64,000 nucleotides of DNA, taken from assembly GCA_022648165.1 (NCBI GenBank), contig JALCLX010000002.1:1-64000 (forward strand). The letters are read 5' to 3'. Both the position numbers and the translations under genes were made by a program. Below the pieces are notes generated by a model. The model searched no databases and was not told where the DNA came from. It was given only the letters and a program-made list of their open reading frames with translations. This document shows, piece by piece, positions 8,183-16,788 of this stretch (within the stretch, counting starts at the first letter, position 1; every line of letters starts with the position of its first letter). Origin of the DNA: Ancrocorticia sp. Lineage in GTDB: Bacteria > Actinomycetota > Actinomycetes > Actinomycetales > Actinomycetaceae.

Positions 8183-9460
8183 TCACCACTGTTGGAGGTG
8201 TTGGCGTTCTAGGGTGCGCTGGCGTTTGGCCAATTCGCTTTCAGGCCGGTGTGGTTTCCCGGGTTCCTCTACTCGCCCGCAGTATTTGGGCAGCGGATCG
8301 GGATGAAACTCTTTGCCCCGGATCACGGTGAGCAGCCGCGTATCGAGAGCGTCCAGATTCTTTAACGGATTTCCCTGAACTACCAGGAAATCCGCGGCGT
8401 ACTGCGGTTCGAGCACTCCCGTCACTCCCGCCAGACCAATTGCGGCAGCTGCCCGTGAAGTCGCCGCAATGAGTATCTCCGCGCGCGGAATTCCCGCCCG
8501 CTCCAGTTCCTTGAGTCCGAAGATGTATCCATACGCAGGTATCACCGCTCCGATATCGTGCCCTGTGACTATCCGAACGCCGCGTTCGTACAGTTCCCGC
8601 GCGCGCGGTGCGATCGTTTCTCCCGGGACGCGTGGGAACGACGGCGGCGCGGCTACGTCCACGTATATCCCGGCTTCGGCGATGCGATCTGCGAGCTGAG
8701 GGACAAATTGTGTGGTGCCGTCGTCGGAAATGAAGGTGGCGTGAGCGATGTAATCTACTCCTGCCTCGACGGCGCGCTCAATACCCTGCGTTCCGTGGGC
8801 GTGGACTGCTACACGTTTGCCTAACCGATGCGCCTCTTCTACGAGCGTGCGGATCTCGTCAACCGTGAACTGCGCTTTCCACTGCGCAGTGCCTGGTGTG
8901 AAGAAACCCCCGGTCACCGCCATCTTGATCACGTCAACGCCAGCCTTGTGATGGTCGCGCACGGCATGGCGAATATCGTCCAGCGAATCTACTTCTCCGC
9001 CGTCAACCCAATCGTGACCGCCCGTCGTAGTGATCATCGGGCCTGCAGCCACAATGCGCGGACCATCGAGATAGCCTTGCTCCACTGCTTCGCGAACCGC
9101 CACATCGGTATTGAAACGCGATCCTAAAGACTGCGCGGATGTGATTCCGGTTGACGCGAGCTGGCGAAGCACGGCCACCGAATGGAGAGCATTCCAACCT
9201 TGCACATGCCTCGTAGGATCCGGTACATGGGGCCCTTCGCCTGGGCGCGTACCCAAATGAGCGTGCGTTTCTACAAAACCCGGCTGAATCGTCGCGCCGG
9301 GGAAATCCCGGCGCGGCAGCGCCGCATATTCCTGCGGCAGCTCCGCTACTCTGCCAACCCACAGGATCGTGGCACCGCGATACACTAGGGCGCCGTCGTC
9401 AATCACTTCGTTCGGCTTCCCAGTGATAATTCGTGCCGCTGAGACAACTGTTGTACTCAT
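8183..9460 (-). CDS. Metal-dependent amidohydrolase (imidazolonepropionase-like)
   Basis: A 425-residue amidohydrolase-superfamily enzyme. The first metal motif is ETHAHLG (His66, His68). Later His and Asp ligands are suggested by VAVHAHGTQG, YIAHATF and VTGHDIG, giving the expected binuclear or mononuclear TIM-barrel site. These enzymes hydrolyse amide bonds, including N-acyl amino acids and prolidase-type dipeptides; the substrate here is unknown. ATG 9460 has GGAGGG at good spacing and starts 1 bp after the binding-protein gene, so it was chosen over an upstream in-frame Met. The transporter genes upstream suggest it acts on an imported compound. Confidence 0.8.
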   Translation of the reverse strand: MSTTVVSAARIITGKPNEVIDDGALVYRGATILWVGRVAELPQEYAALPRRDFPGATIQPGFVETHAHLGTRPGEGPHVPDPTRHVQGWNALHSVAVLRQLASTGITSAQSLGSRFNTDVAVREAVEQGYLDGPRIVAAGPMITTTGGHDWVDGGEVDSLDDIRHAVRDHHKAGVDVIKMAVTGGFFTPGTAQWKAQFTVDEIRTLVEEAHRLGKRVAVHAHGTQGIERAVEAGVDYIAHATFISDDGTTQFVPQLADRIAEAGIYVDVAAPPSFPRVPGETIAPRARELYERGVRIVTGHDIGAVIPAYGYIFGLKELERAGIPRAEILIAATSRAAAAIGLAGVTGVLEPQYAADFLVVQGNPLKNLDALDTRLLTVIRGKEFHPDPLPKYCGRVEEPGKPHRPESELAKRQRTLERQHLQQW

Positions 9461-9461
9461 G

Positions 9462-11132
9462 TTATTCGGCCCTCCACACTGTTGCGGTGGAGAAAATATG
9501 CCCGGATATCTTCGAAACCGTGATGCCACGGACATTTGTCTGTGCGGCCCAGTTATCTCGGGGCACATAAAGCGGCACAATGTAGGCCTGCTGATTGATC
9601 ACATAGTCCTGGAGGTCGTTGTAATACGCTTTTCGCTCGTCTTTTGTAACCGCCTCTTTTGCCTTCTTCACCAGGGCACTGGCCTGCGCATCATCGCTGA
9701 TGAAGATTCGCGGTGGATTCCATGGCGTGAGCAGGAGGTCAAGTGACGCGGAAATATCGGAAGAACCCATCGAGTTATCGAATGCATCATTCTTGTTTTC
9801 TTTCCACAGCGTGGTAACCGTTCCGGTATCGAGCGCCTGGAATTCCAAATCCACTCCTACGTTGTCTTTGAGCTCTGCGGCGATTGCCTGGAAGAGGACG
9901 TCGCGCGAATCGCGAATATAAGGAGCATCCGCATTCAGAGCAATGGTGAGCCGCGTTCCATCGCCGTTGGTGCGGTAGCCAGCGCTGTCACGCTTGTCCC
10001 ATCCGGCCTCGTCGAGTAATGTGTTTGCCGCTTCTTTATCGAAGGTAACGTTCGAACTGAAATCGTCGTCGTAGAAGATGCTGGCAGGTGTGAACCATTG
10101 GGTTGCCCGTGTGCCGTTTCCGTAATAGACGCTTTTCACGACGGCGTCGAAATCCACCGCCTTCTGGATGGCCTTCCGCACCCGAATATCGTCAAACGGC
10201 TGCTTAGTGGTGTTCAAATAGAGCGAATATGCGGTGCCAGAATTGAGCACCTGTCCGTAGGCGTACTGATCCCTATCAAAGGCCGAGACATCTTGGGCAG
10301 GAACTCCGAAGATCACGTCCACCTGTCCAGATGTCAACGCGCCGGTACGGGTGGATGCTTCCGTCAGAATGCGGAACACCTGCTTTTCAGCGTACGGTGC
10401 CCCGGGATTGGCCGCGACGAGCTCTTGAGGGCCCCATTCTTTCCACTTGTAGCGCGAATTCTTCTTGAGAACCAGCTCATTGCCTTCCGTGTAACTGTCC
10501 ACTGTATAGGCGCCAATGAACGCAAGCTCCGGCCCGCCCGCTCCCAGTGCATCCGTCTTTTGCAGCGACGTGGGGGACATAGGAGCGGTCCCCACTTCGG
10601 ACAAGGCTTCAAGGAAGAATGGAGATACTTCGCTCAAATGAAATGCCACTGTGTATTCGTCCAATTTCTCGTAATTCGTGAGAATCGGCTTCCACTTCGG
10701 AGTGTCAGTGTTCTCATCAGAAACCAGGTAATCGAAATTTGCTATCACAGCGTCCGCATTGAATGGTTCTCCATCAGAGAAGGTGACGCCCTGGCGCAGT
10801 TTCAGCGTGACGGTCAAGCGATCAGTGCTGAGCGTATAACTCTCAGCTAACCACGGTTGGTAGTTACCGTCGTCGTCAAGATACAAGTAAGAGTCCGCAT
10901 AATTGCGTGCGATGAAAACGAAACCATCCTGGCTATTCTTTTGGGGATTGAGCGTCGTGGGCGATTTTTCGATCGCCCAGGTAATGGTCTGCCCGCTGAC
11001 GGGTTGCGCACTGGCGGTACTGGTTTCCGCGGAGGAAGAATCTTGCGCGGAGCAAGCGGAAAGCGCCAGCAAACCTGCAGCTAGTGCACCTATAACTGCC
11101 GCACCTCGGCGGCGGAATCGTACAAATGACAT
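9462..11132 (-). CDS. Oligopeptide-type ABC transporter substrate-binding lipoprotein (SBP family 5)
   Basis: 556 residues, with a lipoprotein signal: Arg-rich start, hydrophobic run, lipobox ALSAC with Cys27. The mature part fits SBP_bac_5 proteins: TLNPQKNSQDGF, WLAESYTLS, and LKLRQGVTFSDGEPFNADAV. It would be anchored outside the membrane and deliver a peptide or similar ligand to the permeases encoded upstream in the operon. Fourteen or so residues after the lipobox are Ser/Thr-rich linker. Ligand specificity cannot be read from sequence. Confidence 0.88.
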   Translation of the reverse strand: MSFVRFRRRGAAVIGALAAGLLALSACSAQDSSSAETSTASAQPVSGQTITWAIEKSPTTLNPQKNSQDGFVFIARNYADSYLYLDDDGNYQPWLAESYTLSTDRLTVTLKLRQGVTFSDGEPFNADAVIANFDYLVSDENTDTPKWKPILTNYEKLDEYTVAFHLSEVSPFFLEALSEVGTAPMSPTSLQKTDALGAGGPELAFIGAYTVDSYTEGNELVLKKNSRYKWKEWGPQELVAANPGAPYAEKQVFRILTEASTRTGALTSGQVDVIFGVPAQDVSAFDRDQYAYGQVLNSGTAYSLYLNTTKQPFDDIRVRKAIQKAVDFDAVVKSVYYGNGTRATQWFTPASIFYDDDFSSNVTFDKEAANTLLDEAGWDKRDSAGYRTNGDGTRLTIALNADAPYIRDSRDVLFQAIAAELKDNVGVDLEFQALDTGTVTTLWKENKNDAFDNSMGSSDISASLDLLLTPWNPPRIFISDDAQASALVKKAKEAVTKDERKAYYNDLQDYVINQQAYIVPLYVPRDNWAAQTNVRGITVSKISGHIFSTATVWRAE

Positions 11133-11180
11133 GGATGTTCCTCGCTTTGTTGTGTGTGGAATACGGGCAAAATGCGCTGC

Positions 11181-12881
11181 TCAGTACATTCGAGGCAAAC
11201 GCGGCAGCGATGCCACCAACTCTTGGGTGTAGGGATGCTCGGGGTGAACAAGCACGCGATCCGGCGAACCTTCTTCTACGATCTCACCCCGGCGCATCAC
11301 AACGATCGAATCGGACACGTGATGGATCACGCCAAGATCGTGTGAAATAAAAAGGATCGCCACTCCGGTGCGCGCCTGGATGTCTGCCAAGAGATCGAGT
11401 ATCTGGGCCTGAATTGATACATCGAGTGCAGAAACTGCCTCATCCGCAATCAGTACCTGCGGATCTGTAGCAATGGCACGCGCGATTGCCACACGTTGGC
11501 GCTGCCCGCCGGATAATTGGTGCGCAGATGCGCGTGCAATCTCCCGCGGGAGTCCCACTAATCCGAGCACATCCGCAATGCGTTCCTTGACGCGACGCGC
11601 AGAGGCATGCTCCAGATACCGCAGCGGTTCGGCAATCAGCGCCTCCACTGAATATCGCGGATCGAATGACGCGAGTGGATTCTGAGACACAATTTGGAGC
11701 GCGCCTCTGCGGCTGCGCCGTTTCTTTTCGGGCAGCGGCACCCACGCCTGGCCGCCGATTGTAACAGTCCCCGAATCCGGTTCTATCAATCCAGCAATGA
11801 TGCGCGCTAACGTGCTCTTCCCAGACCCGGATTCTCCAACCACGCCTAGCGTCTGCCCCTTGTACAAGGTGATGGAGGCATCGCGCACCGCGTGAACGTG
11901 GGAGCCGTTGCGCCCAACGAAATCCTTCGTGATGCCACGCGCAGCCAGGACGACGTCGCCCCCCGCATGGTTGCGCGGCGGCAACGGTATCCGTTCAATA
12001 CTGGAAAGGCGGAATCCTTTCGAGTGGCGTGAGGGAACCGCGGCAAGCAGGAGCTGCGTGTATTCCTCCCGCGGTTGCGTCAGAATGTCAGCACGTGTCC
12101 CTTGCTCAACAATGCGGCCTTCTTTCATGACCAGGATGCGATCGCAGATTGAGGCGATCACTGCGAGATCGTGAGACACAACGATCAGCGCGTGCCCTTC
12201 CTGCGCCTTGTCCCGCAGCACGCTGAGCACTTGCGCCTGTACCGTAACGTCGAGCGCCGTGGTCGGCTCGTCCGCGATGATCAACGAAGGATCTTGGGCT
12301 AACGCGCTCGCAATGAGTGCGCGCTGGCGCAGCCCGCCGGAAAGTTCATGCGAATACTGCCGTGCCCGGATCTCCGGGTTGGGAATGCCAACATCTGCGA
12401 GCAGTGCATGGACCTTTTCGCGCTGTTTGCGCCATGGTTTGTACTCTCGCGGCGCCACCGCTTCTGCCACTTCCTGCCCTATCGTCTTCAAAGGATCCAG
12501 TGAAGAAAGGGCATCTTGAAGCACAAAACCAATGCGAGAACCTCGTATCTGGCCCCACTGGTGCTCAGTGAGCGAAAGACCATCGCGGCCGAAAACCTTT
12601 AGGCGATCCGCAACCGTCTTCTGATGAGGCGCCTGCAGGCCGAGGAGGCTACGGACAGTGACCGACTTGCCTGAACCCGATTCGCCCACAATGCCCACGG
12701 TTTCGCCCGGATAGATGGAAAAGGATATTCCTTTCACGGCTTCGTGAGGAGCCGGGGAGCCAACCGAACGGAAACTCACTCGCAAATTCTCTACGCGAAT
12801 CAACGGAGTGCTGGTTTTCTCAGCAACAGATTCCTCACACACGGCGGTTGCGCTACGGGGTTTATCTTCTGTCAGCGTCAT
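11181..12881 (-). CDS. Oligopeptide ABC transporter, fused double ATPase (DppD-DppF type)
   Basis: 566 residues containing two complete ABC ATPase domains in one chain. The first has Walker A GESGSGKSVT, signature LSGGLRQRALIASALA and ADEPTTALD. The second has Walker A GESGSGKST, signature LSGGQRQRVAIARAIA and ADEAVSALD. This is the Dpp/Opp/Yej fused arrangement and would power the two permeases. ATG 12881 was chosen because it overlaps the permease stop as ATGA; an extended frame begins at 12983. The gap of 48 bp to the binding-protein gene suggests continuing transcription. Confidence 0.9.
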   Translation of the reverse strand: MTLTEDKPRSATAVCEESVAEKTSTPLIRVENLRVSFRSVGSPAPHEAVKGISFSIYPGETVGIVGESGSGKSVTVRSLLGLQAPHQKTVADRLKVFGRDGLSLTEHQWGQIRGSRIGFVLQDALSSLDPLKTIGQEVAEAVAPREYKPWRKQREKVHALLADVGIPNPEIRARQYSHELSGGLRQRALIASALAQDPSLIIADEPTTALDVTVQAQVLSVLRDKAQEGHALIVVSHDLAVIASICDRILVMKEGRIVEQGTRADILTQPREEYTQLLLAAVPSRHSKGFRLSSIERIPLPPRNHAGGDVVLAARGITKDFVGRNGSHVHAVRDASITLYKGQTLGVVGESGSGKSTLARIIAGLIEPDSGTVTIGGQAWVPLPEKKRRSRRGALQIVSQNPLASFDPRYSVEALIAEPLRYLEHASARRVKERIADVLGLVGLPREIARASAHQLSGGQRQRVAIARAIATDPQVLIADEAVSALDVSIQAQILDLLADIQARTGVAILFISHDLGVIHHVSDSIVVMRRGEIVEEGSPDRVLVHPEHPYTQELVASLPRLPRMY

Positions 12882-13756
12882 CGATCTATCCTTTCGAATG
12901 ATGCCTGCCAAGCCCGGCCTACTACGGTGAATGAAATGACGGTGAGCACGAGGACGACGCCCGGGATGATGCCCGACCACCATGCAACTCGTAAGTAGTT
13001 ACGCGATTCGGCGAGGATTGTGCCCCATTCGGGCGTGGGTGGTTGTGGGCCAATGCCGAGGAAGGAAAGGCCTGAGACTCCCATGATTGCCCCGCCGATA
13101 CTGATCGTCACCATGTAAGGAATAACGCCCAAGGAGTTTGGCAGTACGTGGCGGAAGAGGATCGCGCCGCGCGAGAGGCCGTATGTGCGGGCCTGCTCTA
13201 CGTATTCAGAGAGGATCACTCGCCGTGTTTCTGCGCGGATCATGCGTGCGAAGGTAGGGATGCCGGCGACGCCCAGCGCCACAATCAGATTGGGTATGCC
13301 GGCTCCCGTCAATCCCACGATGATGAGCGCGAGCAGCACTGCAGGGAAAGAAGAAAGAACGTCAATTGCCCGCATGATGGCGGTATCCACCACGCCGGCA
13401 CGCGTAGTTCCTGCCACGAGCCCGATGATCGTCCCAAAGAAGAACGCCATGGCCGTGACTGCCAGCCCGATGCCAATAGAGTAGCGAGCGCCGTAGACAA
13501 TCCGTGAAAACAGATCACGGCCCAAATAATCTGTGCCTGCGATATGTTCAGCAGACGGAGCCAGGTTCACGGCTAGCAGATCTGTGTGCAGTGGATCGTA
13601 GGACGTGAGAACCCACGGAAAGGCAATCGCGAGCGCCACAAGCCCAAGATAGGCCAGGGCCAGGACAAGCCCGGGGCGAAGCCGCCGTCGCGCTGAATGC
13701 TCCTCTAAGGGTGTAGCTGATGCAAGTTCCCTTACCACACTACCTGGCGCGCTCAT
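12878..13756 (-). CDS. Oligopeptide ABC transporter permease (DppC type)
   Basis: 292 residues with an N-terminal membrane span and the usual DppC features: GTDYLGRDLFSRIVYGARYS near residue 70 and the EAA-like cytoplasmic loop EYVEQARTYGLSRGAILFRHVLPN. It forms the heterodimeric pore with the neighbouring permease. Both ends overlap their neighbours by ATGA, so the transporter genes are strictly coupled. Confidence 0.9.
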   Translation of the reverse strand: MSAPGSVVRELASATPLEEHSARRRLRPGLVLALAYLGLVALAIAFPWVLTSYDPLHTDLLAVNLAPSAEHIAGTDYLGRDLFSRIVYGARYSIGIGLAVTAMAFFFGTIIGLVAGTTRAGVVDTAIMRAIDVLSSFPAVLLALIIVGLTGAGIPNLIVALGVAGIPTFARMIRAETRRVILSEYVEQARTYGLSRGAILFRHVLPNSLGVIPYMVTISIGGAIMGVSGLSFLGIGPQPPTPEWGTILAESRNYLRVAWWSGIIPGVVLVLTVISFTVVGRAWQASFERIDR

Positions 13757-14862
13757 GCTTCCCGCTTCCCTTCAAATAGCCGCAAACGGGGATCAATCAC
13801 TGCGTACAAAACGTCGATCACAGTTGAGGCCACGACGAAGACGAGCGAGCTGACGAAGGCGATCGCTAGAATCACCGGCATATCCTTTTGAGTGATGGCG
13901 TTGACGGCGATCTGCCCCAAGCCTGGGCGCCCAAATACTTGTTCTGTGATCACCGCGCCGCCAAGCAAATTGCCGACCATGAGCGTGCCCACTGTGACTG
14001 CTGGAATACTTGCGTGGCGCAACAGGTGGTGCCGCTTGACCTGAAGTGGTGTGAGGCCGCGGCTACGTGCTGTGAGGACGAACGGCTGGTTCAAAGCGCG
14101 GTCAATTCCTTGGCGCAGAATCTGCGAAAGGTTCCCGCCTTCCGGTATGCCGATTGCTAAAGCCGGTAAAACCAGCGACGCGATTCCCGTCGCACCCGCT
14201 ACTGGGAACCATCCCAGCCGGAAAGAAAAGATCGAAAGAAGCAGGATGCCAAACCAAAATGGCGGGGTTGATAGAAGCGTGAGTTCGCCGCCTTCGTAGA
14301 TCGCCCGTACAATCGGATGGCTTGTCGCCGAAATGAGCAGAGAACCAATCAACGCAACTATGACGGCTACTACCATCGCTGCTGCCGTCAGCTCGATGGT
14401 ATAGGGGAACTGTTCGGCGAAAATCTCGTTCACACTGCGTTCTTGCACGTAGGACGTACCCAAATCACCGCGCACCACTTTTGCCAGGTAGCCGAGGTAC
14501 TGGATCACAACCGGCTTATCCAAACCCCACTCAGCAATCACCCGTGCGCGCAATTCGGCATTCGAACGCTCAGCGTCCGTAAGCAGGTTGTCCACGATAT
14601 CGCCTGGGGCAGCATGCACCGCGATGAAGGTCAAAGTGACCGCACTCCATACGACAACCAGTGCCTGGAGAATTCTTCCGGCGAAGAATCGTGCAACCGG
14701 GCGAACCTGGGCGGCGCGGCCAGCGCGTACGGAAGGATCTTCACATACTGTTCCGGAGCCGTCAGAGCGCCGGAACGCGCGGCCAGCTTCCGGCGCACGC
14801 TGTTCAGCCTGCGCGGACAAGTGTTGCTTATGTGTCAGAAGTGAAGGCACAGTTTTCCCCAT
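13753..14862 (-). CDS. Oligopeptide ABC transporter permease (DppB type)
   Basis: 369 residues, first gene of the operon. It has DppB hallmarks: GLDKPVVIQYLGYLAKVVRGDLG and the EAA loop FVLTARSRGLTPLQVKRHHLLRHA. The family is normally about 310-330 residues; here ~50 charged residues precede the first membrane helix, and no ribosome-binding site is visible before ATG 14862, so the true start may lie further in, near the VRPVARFFAGR stretch. It forms the inner-membrane channel with the DppC-type protein. Confidence 0.85.
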   Translation of the reverse strand: MGKTVPSLLTHKQHLSAQAEQRAPEAGRAFRRSDGSGTVCEDPSVRAGRAAQVRPVARFFAGRILQALVVVWSAVTLTFIAVHAAPGDIVDNLLTDAERSNAELRARVIAEWGLDKPVVIQYLGYLAKVVRGDLGTSYVQERSVNEIFAEQFPYTIELTAAAMVVAVIVALIGSLLISATSHPIVRAIYEGGELTLLSTPPFWFGILLLSIFSFRLGWFPVAGATGIASLVLPALAIGIPEGGNLSQILRQGIDRALNQPFVLTARSRGLTPLQVKRHHLLRHASIPAVTVGTLMVGNLLGGAVITEQVFGRPGLGQIAVNAITQKDMPVILAIAFVSSLVFVVASTVIDVLYAVIDPRLRLFEGKREA

Positions 14863-15071
14863 TCAACACGCTTGGATCGATGGACATAGCTGTGCGCCCT
14901 ATAGCGCACCGTGGGCTGTGATTGTGAGCGCCTACAACTGCAATCAGCAGGAGGCGCTGCACAACATTCGCGCCATCGGACACATGAAGCGACACGTCAT
15001 CGTGTGATCACCAGCAAAAACAACCTGGTTGAATCGCTCCATGATAGGCCTTCCGCTTTACTGCATATCTT

Positions 15072-15088
15072 CCTACTCTGTTAGTAGG
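15072..15088. promoter_or_regulatory. Candidate operator upstream of the oligopeptide operon
   Basis: CCTACT-CTGTT-AGTAGG is a perfect 6-bp inverted repeat with a 5-bp spacer, about 210 bp before the dppB-type start. Its size and symmetry suit a dimeric repressor or activator. No regulator gene is adjacent, so the protein that binds it is unknown. Confidence 0.4.
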
Positions 15089-15171
15089 TATTTATGAGAA
15101 TAGACCACGATCAGGCGCGAGTACAAATATTGCAGCACGTCAATTGCGTGATCTAGCCCACGCGACACGTC

Positions 15172-15213
15172 AATAAAAAGGAAGCGGCTGAATGGTGTGC
15201 ATTCAGCCGCTTC
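15172..15213 (-). terminator. Rho-independent terminator of the DevR-like gene
   Basis: On the minus strand a perfect 14-bp stem (GAAGCGGCTGAATG at 15181-15194 paired with CATTCAGCCGCTTC at 15200-15213) with a 5-nt loop is followed by a T-rich tract (CTTTTTATTG). It lies 39 bp past the stop of the response regulator. Confidence 0.9.
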
Positions 15214-15251
15214 TAATCCATCGTTGCTCAGTTCGTTCTGCCAGCCCGCAA

Positions 15252-15884
15252 CTAGTTCCGCCAGCCCGCAGCGCGCTGGCCAGCAACCCAGGCTGCCACT
15301 TGTGTGCGCCTCTGCAAACCCATTTTCGACAGGAGCGAGGTGATGTGGTTCTTCACCGTCTTTTCAGCGACGCCCAGCTTCTCCCCGATTTCCCGGTTGG
15401 AAAGCCCATCACCAATCAGCAGCAAGACTTTGCGTTCCGACGGCGTCAGATCTGCTGTTGGATCATTGTGGTCAGCCCGGCGCCGTGAAATCGTGCGCTC
15501 GTCAAGCAGCGTGCGCCCAGCCGCTACCGCGCGGATGTGCTCAGTGATTTCTGTACCTCGGACGGACTTGAGCAGGTACGCCTTCGCCCCTGCGTTCAAC
15601 GATTCAGCCAAAGCGTCGTCGTCGTCAAAAGAGGTGAGCACAATGGACTTGGTGGTAGGTGAGACCTCGTTGAAACGCGAAATAATGTCGATACCCGTGC
15701 CATCCGGCAGGCGCAAATCAACGAGCGCCACATCCGGGTGAACTAACTCGGCGCGCCGCACGGCTTCTGCTACCGTACCCGCCTCTGCGACCACAGTGAG
15801 CCCATCGGCGCGATCAACTACTTCCGCAATGCCCCTGCGCACTACTTCATGATCATCGATGATCATCACTCGGATATCAGCCAC
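15252..15884 (-). CDS. NarL/LuxR-family response regulator, DevR/DosR-like
   Basis: 210 residues. The receiver domain (1-120) has the acidic pair Asp10-Asp11, phospho-acceptor Asp56 in VDLRLPDG and the conserved Lys in AYLLKS. The C-terminal LuxR helix-turn-helix (LTPSERKVLLLIGDGLSNREIGEKLGV, split here only by eye) is followed by MGLQRRTQVAAW, a tail typical of DevR. No kinase is adjacent. The DevS-like kinase at 3990-5642 is the obvious candidate partner, separated by the oligopeptide operon. The gene is monocistronic, with its own terminator. Confidence 0.87.
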   Translation of the reverse strand: MADIRVMIIDDHEVVRRGIAEVVDRADGLTVVAEAGTVAEAVRRAELVHPDVALVDLRLPDGTGIDIISRFNEVSPTTKSIVLTSFDDDDALAESLNAGAKAYLLKSVRGTEITEHIRAVAAGRTLLDERTISRRRADHNDPTADLTPSERKVLLLIGDGLSNREIGEKLGVAEKTVKNHITSLLSKMGLQRRTQVAAWVAGQRAAGWRN

Positions 15885-15922
15885 GTTTCACCGTTCCTTT
15901 GCCTTCGGGATCTTTCCCTCTA

Positions 15923-16786
15923 CTAGATTTTGCCACAACCTGCGCCAAAGGTCCCTTCCGATTCATTGAAAACCTGGCATTGCGGGCAAAATACCGATGA
16001 CCGTCCGGCTACCACTGTGCGCTGCATGATGGCACCACACCGTAGACACGGCAAACCGGTGCGGCCGTATGCGCGCAGTTCTCTATCGAAGTAGCCAGAC
16101 TCCCCATTGACGTGCACATACAGCGCGTCGAATGAGGTTCCCCCAGCTTCAAGCGCACGGCACAGCACGGCTTTGGCCTCACAATATAGCACCGTGAGCT
16201 GCAATTCCGTCAGATCACAGGCGAAAGATGCTGGATGGATCCCCGCTGCGAACAGTGCCTCATCTGCATAGATGTTTCCAATGCCGGAAACCACGGTCTG
16301 ATCAAGCAGGACCCGCTTGATCTGTGTTCGCTTTGCCTTCGTCTTCTGGACCAAAAACGGCAGCTCGCACTGGGGATCCAGGAGATCGCGGGCAATGTGA
16401 CACACACGGCACGGCACCTTTTCCTCGCCGTCCGCACGGTAATCATCCGGTGCTAAGTATCCAAAAGTGCGCTGATCAACGAAATCGAGAAGTGTGCCAT
16501 CGTCGAATGTTATATGCGCACGAACGTGCGGGAGCTCTTCACAGTTCAGCCGAAATTGGCCCGACATTCCCAGGTGAGCGACCAGCGCCTGGCGGCCGAA
16601 ATCGAACCACAGGAATTTGCCGCGCCGTCCGATTGCCGTCACTGTGCCACCTACAACAGGCTCCAACCCATGTGGGGCGTATCGAATTACGCGCTCACCG
16701 TACGTCTGAACCGCCGTAATGCGCCGTCCAAGGAGATGGGTGGCGAGCCCACGGCGCACGGACTCAACTTCGGGGAGTTCCGGCAC
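15923..16786 (-). CDS. mutM: Formamidopyrimidine-DNA glycosylase
   Basis: 287 residues. Removes 8-oxoguanine and formamidopyrimidines and nicks the DNA. After Met removal the protein begins PELPEVESVRRGL, giving the catalytic N-terminal Pro and the following Glu, which fixes GTG 16786 as the start even though the frame is open further upstream. The C-terminal zinc finger CLRCGAIMQRT...CPQCQ is intact. It begins 2 bp after the rnc stop, last in the recG-to-mutM block. Confidence 0.93.
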   Translation of the reverse strand: MPELPEVESVRRGLATHLLGRRITAVQTYGERVIRYAPHGLEPVVGGTVTAIGRRGKFLWFDFGRQALVAHLGMSGQFRLNCEELPHVRAHITFDDGTLLDFVDQRTFGYLAPDDYRADGEEKVPCRVCHIARDLLDPQCELPFLVQKTKAKRTQIKRVLLDQTVVSGIGNIYADEALFAAGIHPASFACDLTELQLTVLYCEAKAVLCRALEAGGTSFDALYVHVNGESGYFDRELRAYGRTGLPCLRCGAIMQRTVVAGRSSVFCPQCQVFNESEGTFGAGCGKI

Positions 16787-16788
16787 CG

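Larger units (their letters stand above)
14863..15251. other. Intergenic region between the oligopeptide operon and the DevR-like gene
   Basis: No gene seen. It contains the presumed promoter of the minus-strand oligopeptide operon, an inverted repeat at 15072-15088 and the terminator of the response-regulator gene at 15172-15213. I looked for a SAM, T-box or other known riboswitch before the operon and could not recognise one. Confidence 0.5.

Noticed and set aside
14863-15060. Possible riboswitch ahead of the oligopeptide operon
   Set aside because: I looked for SAM, T-box and thiamine-type features and found no matching core.
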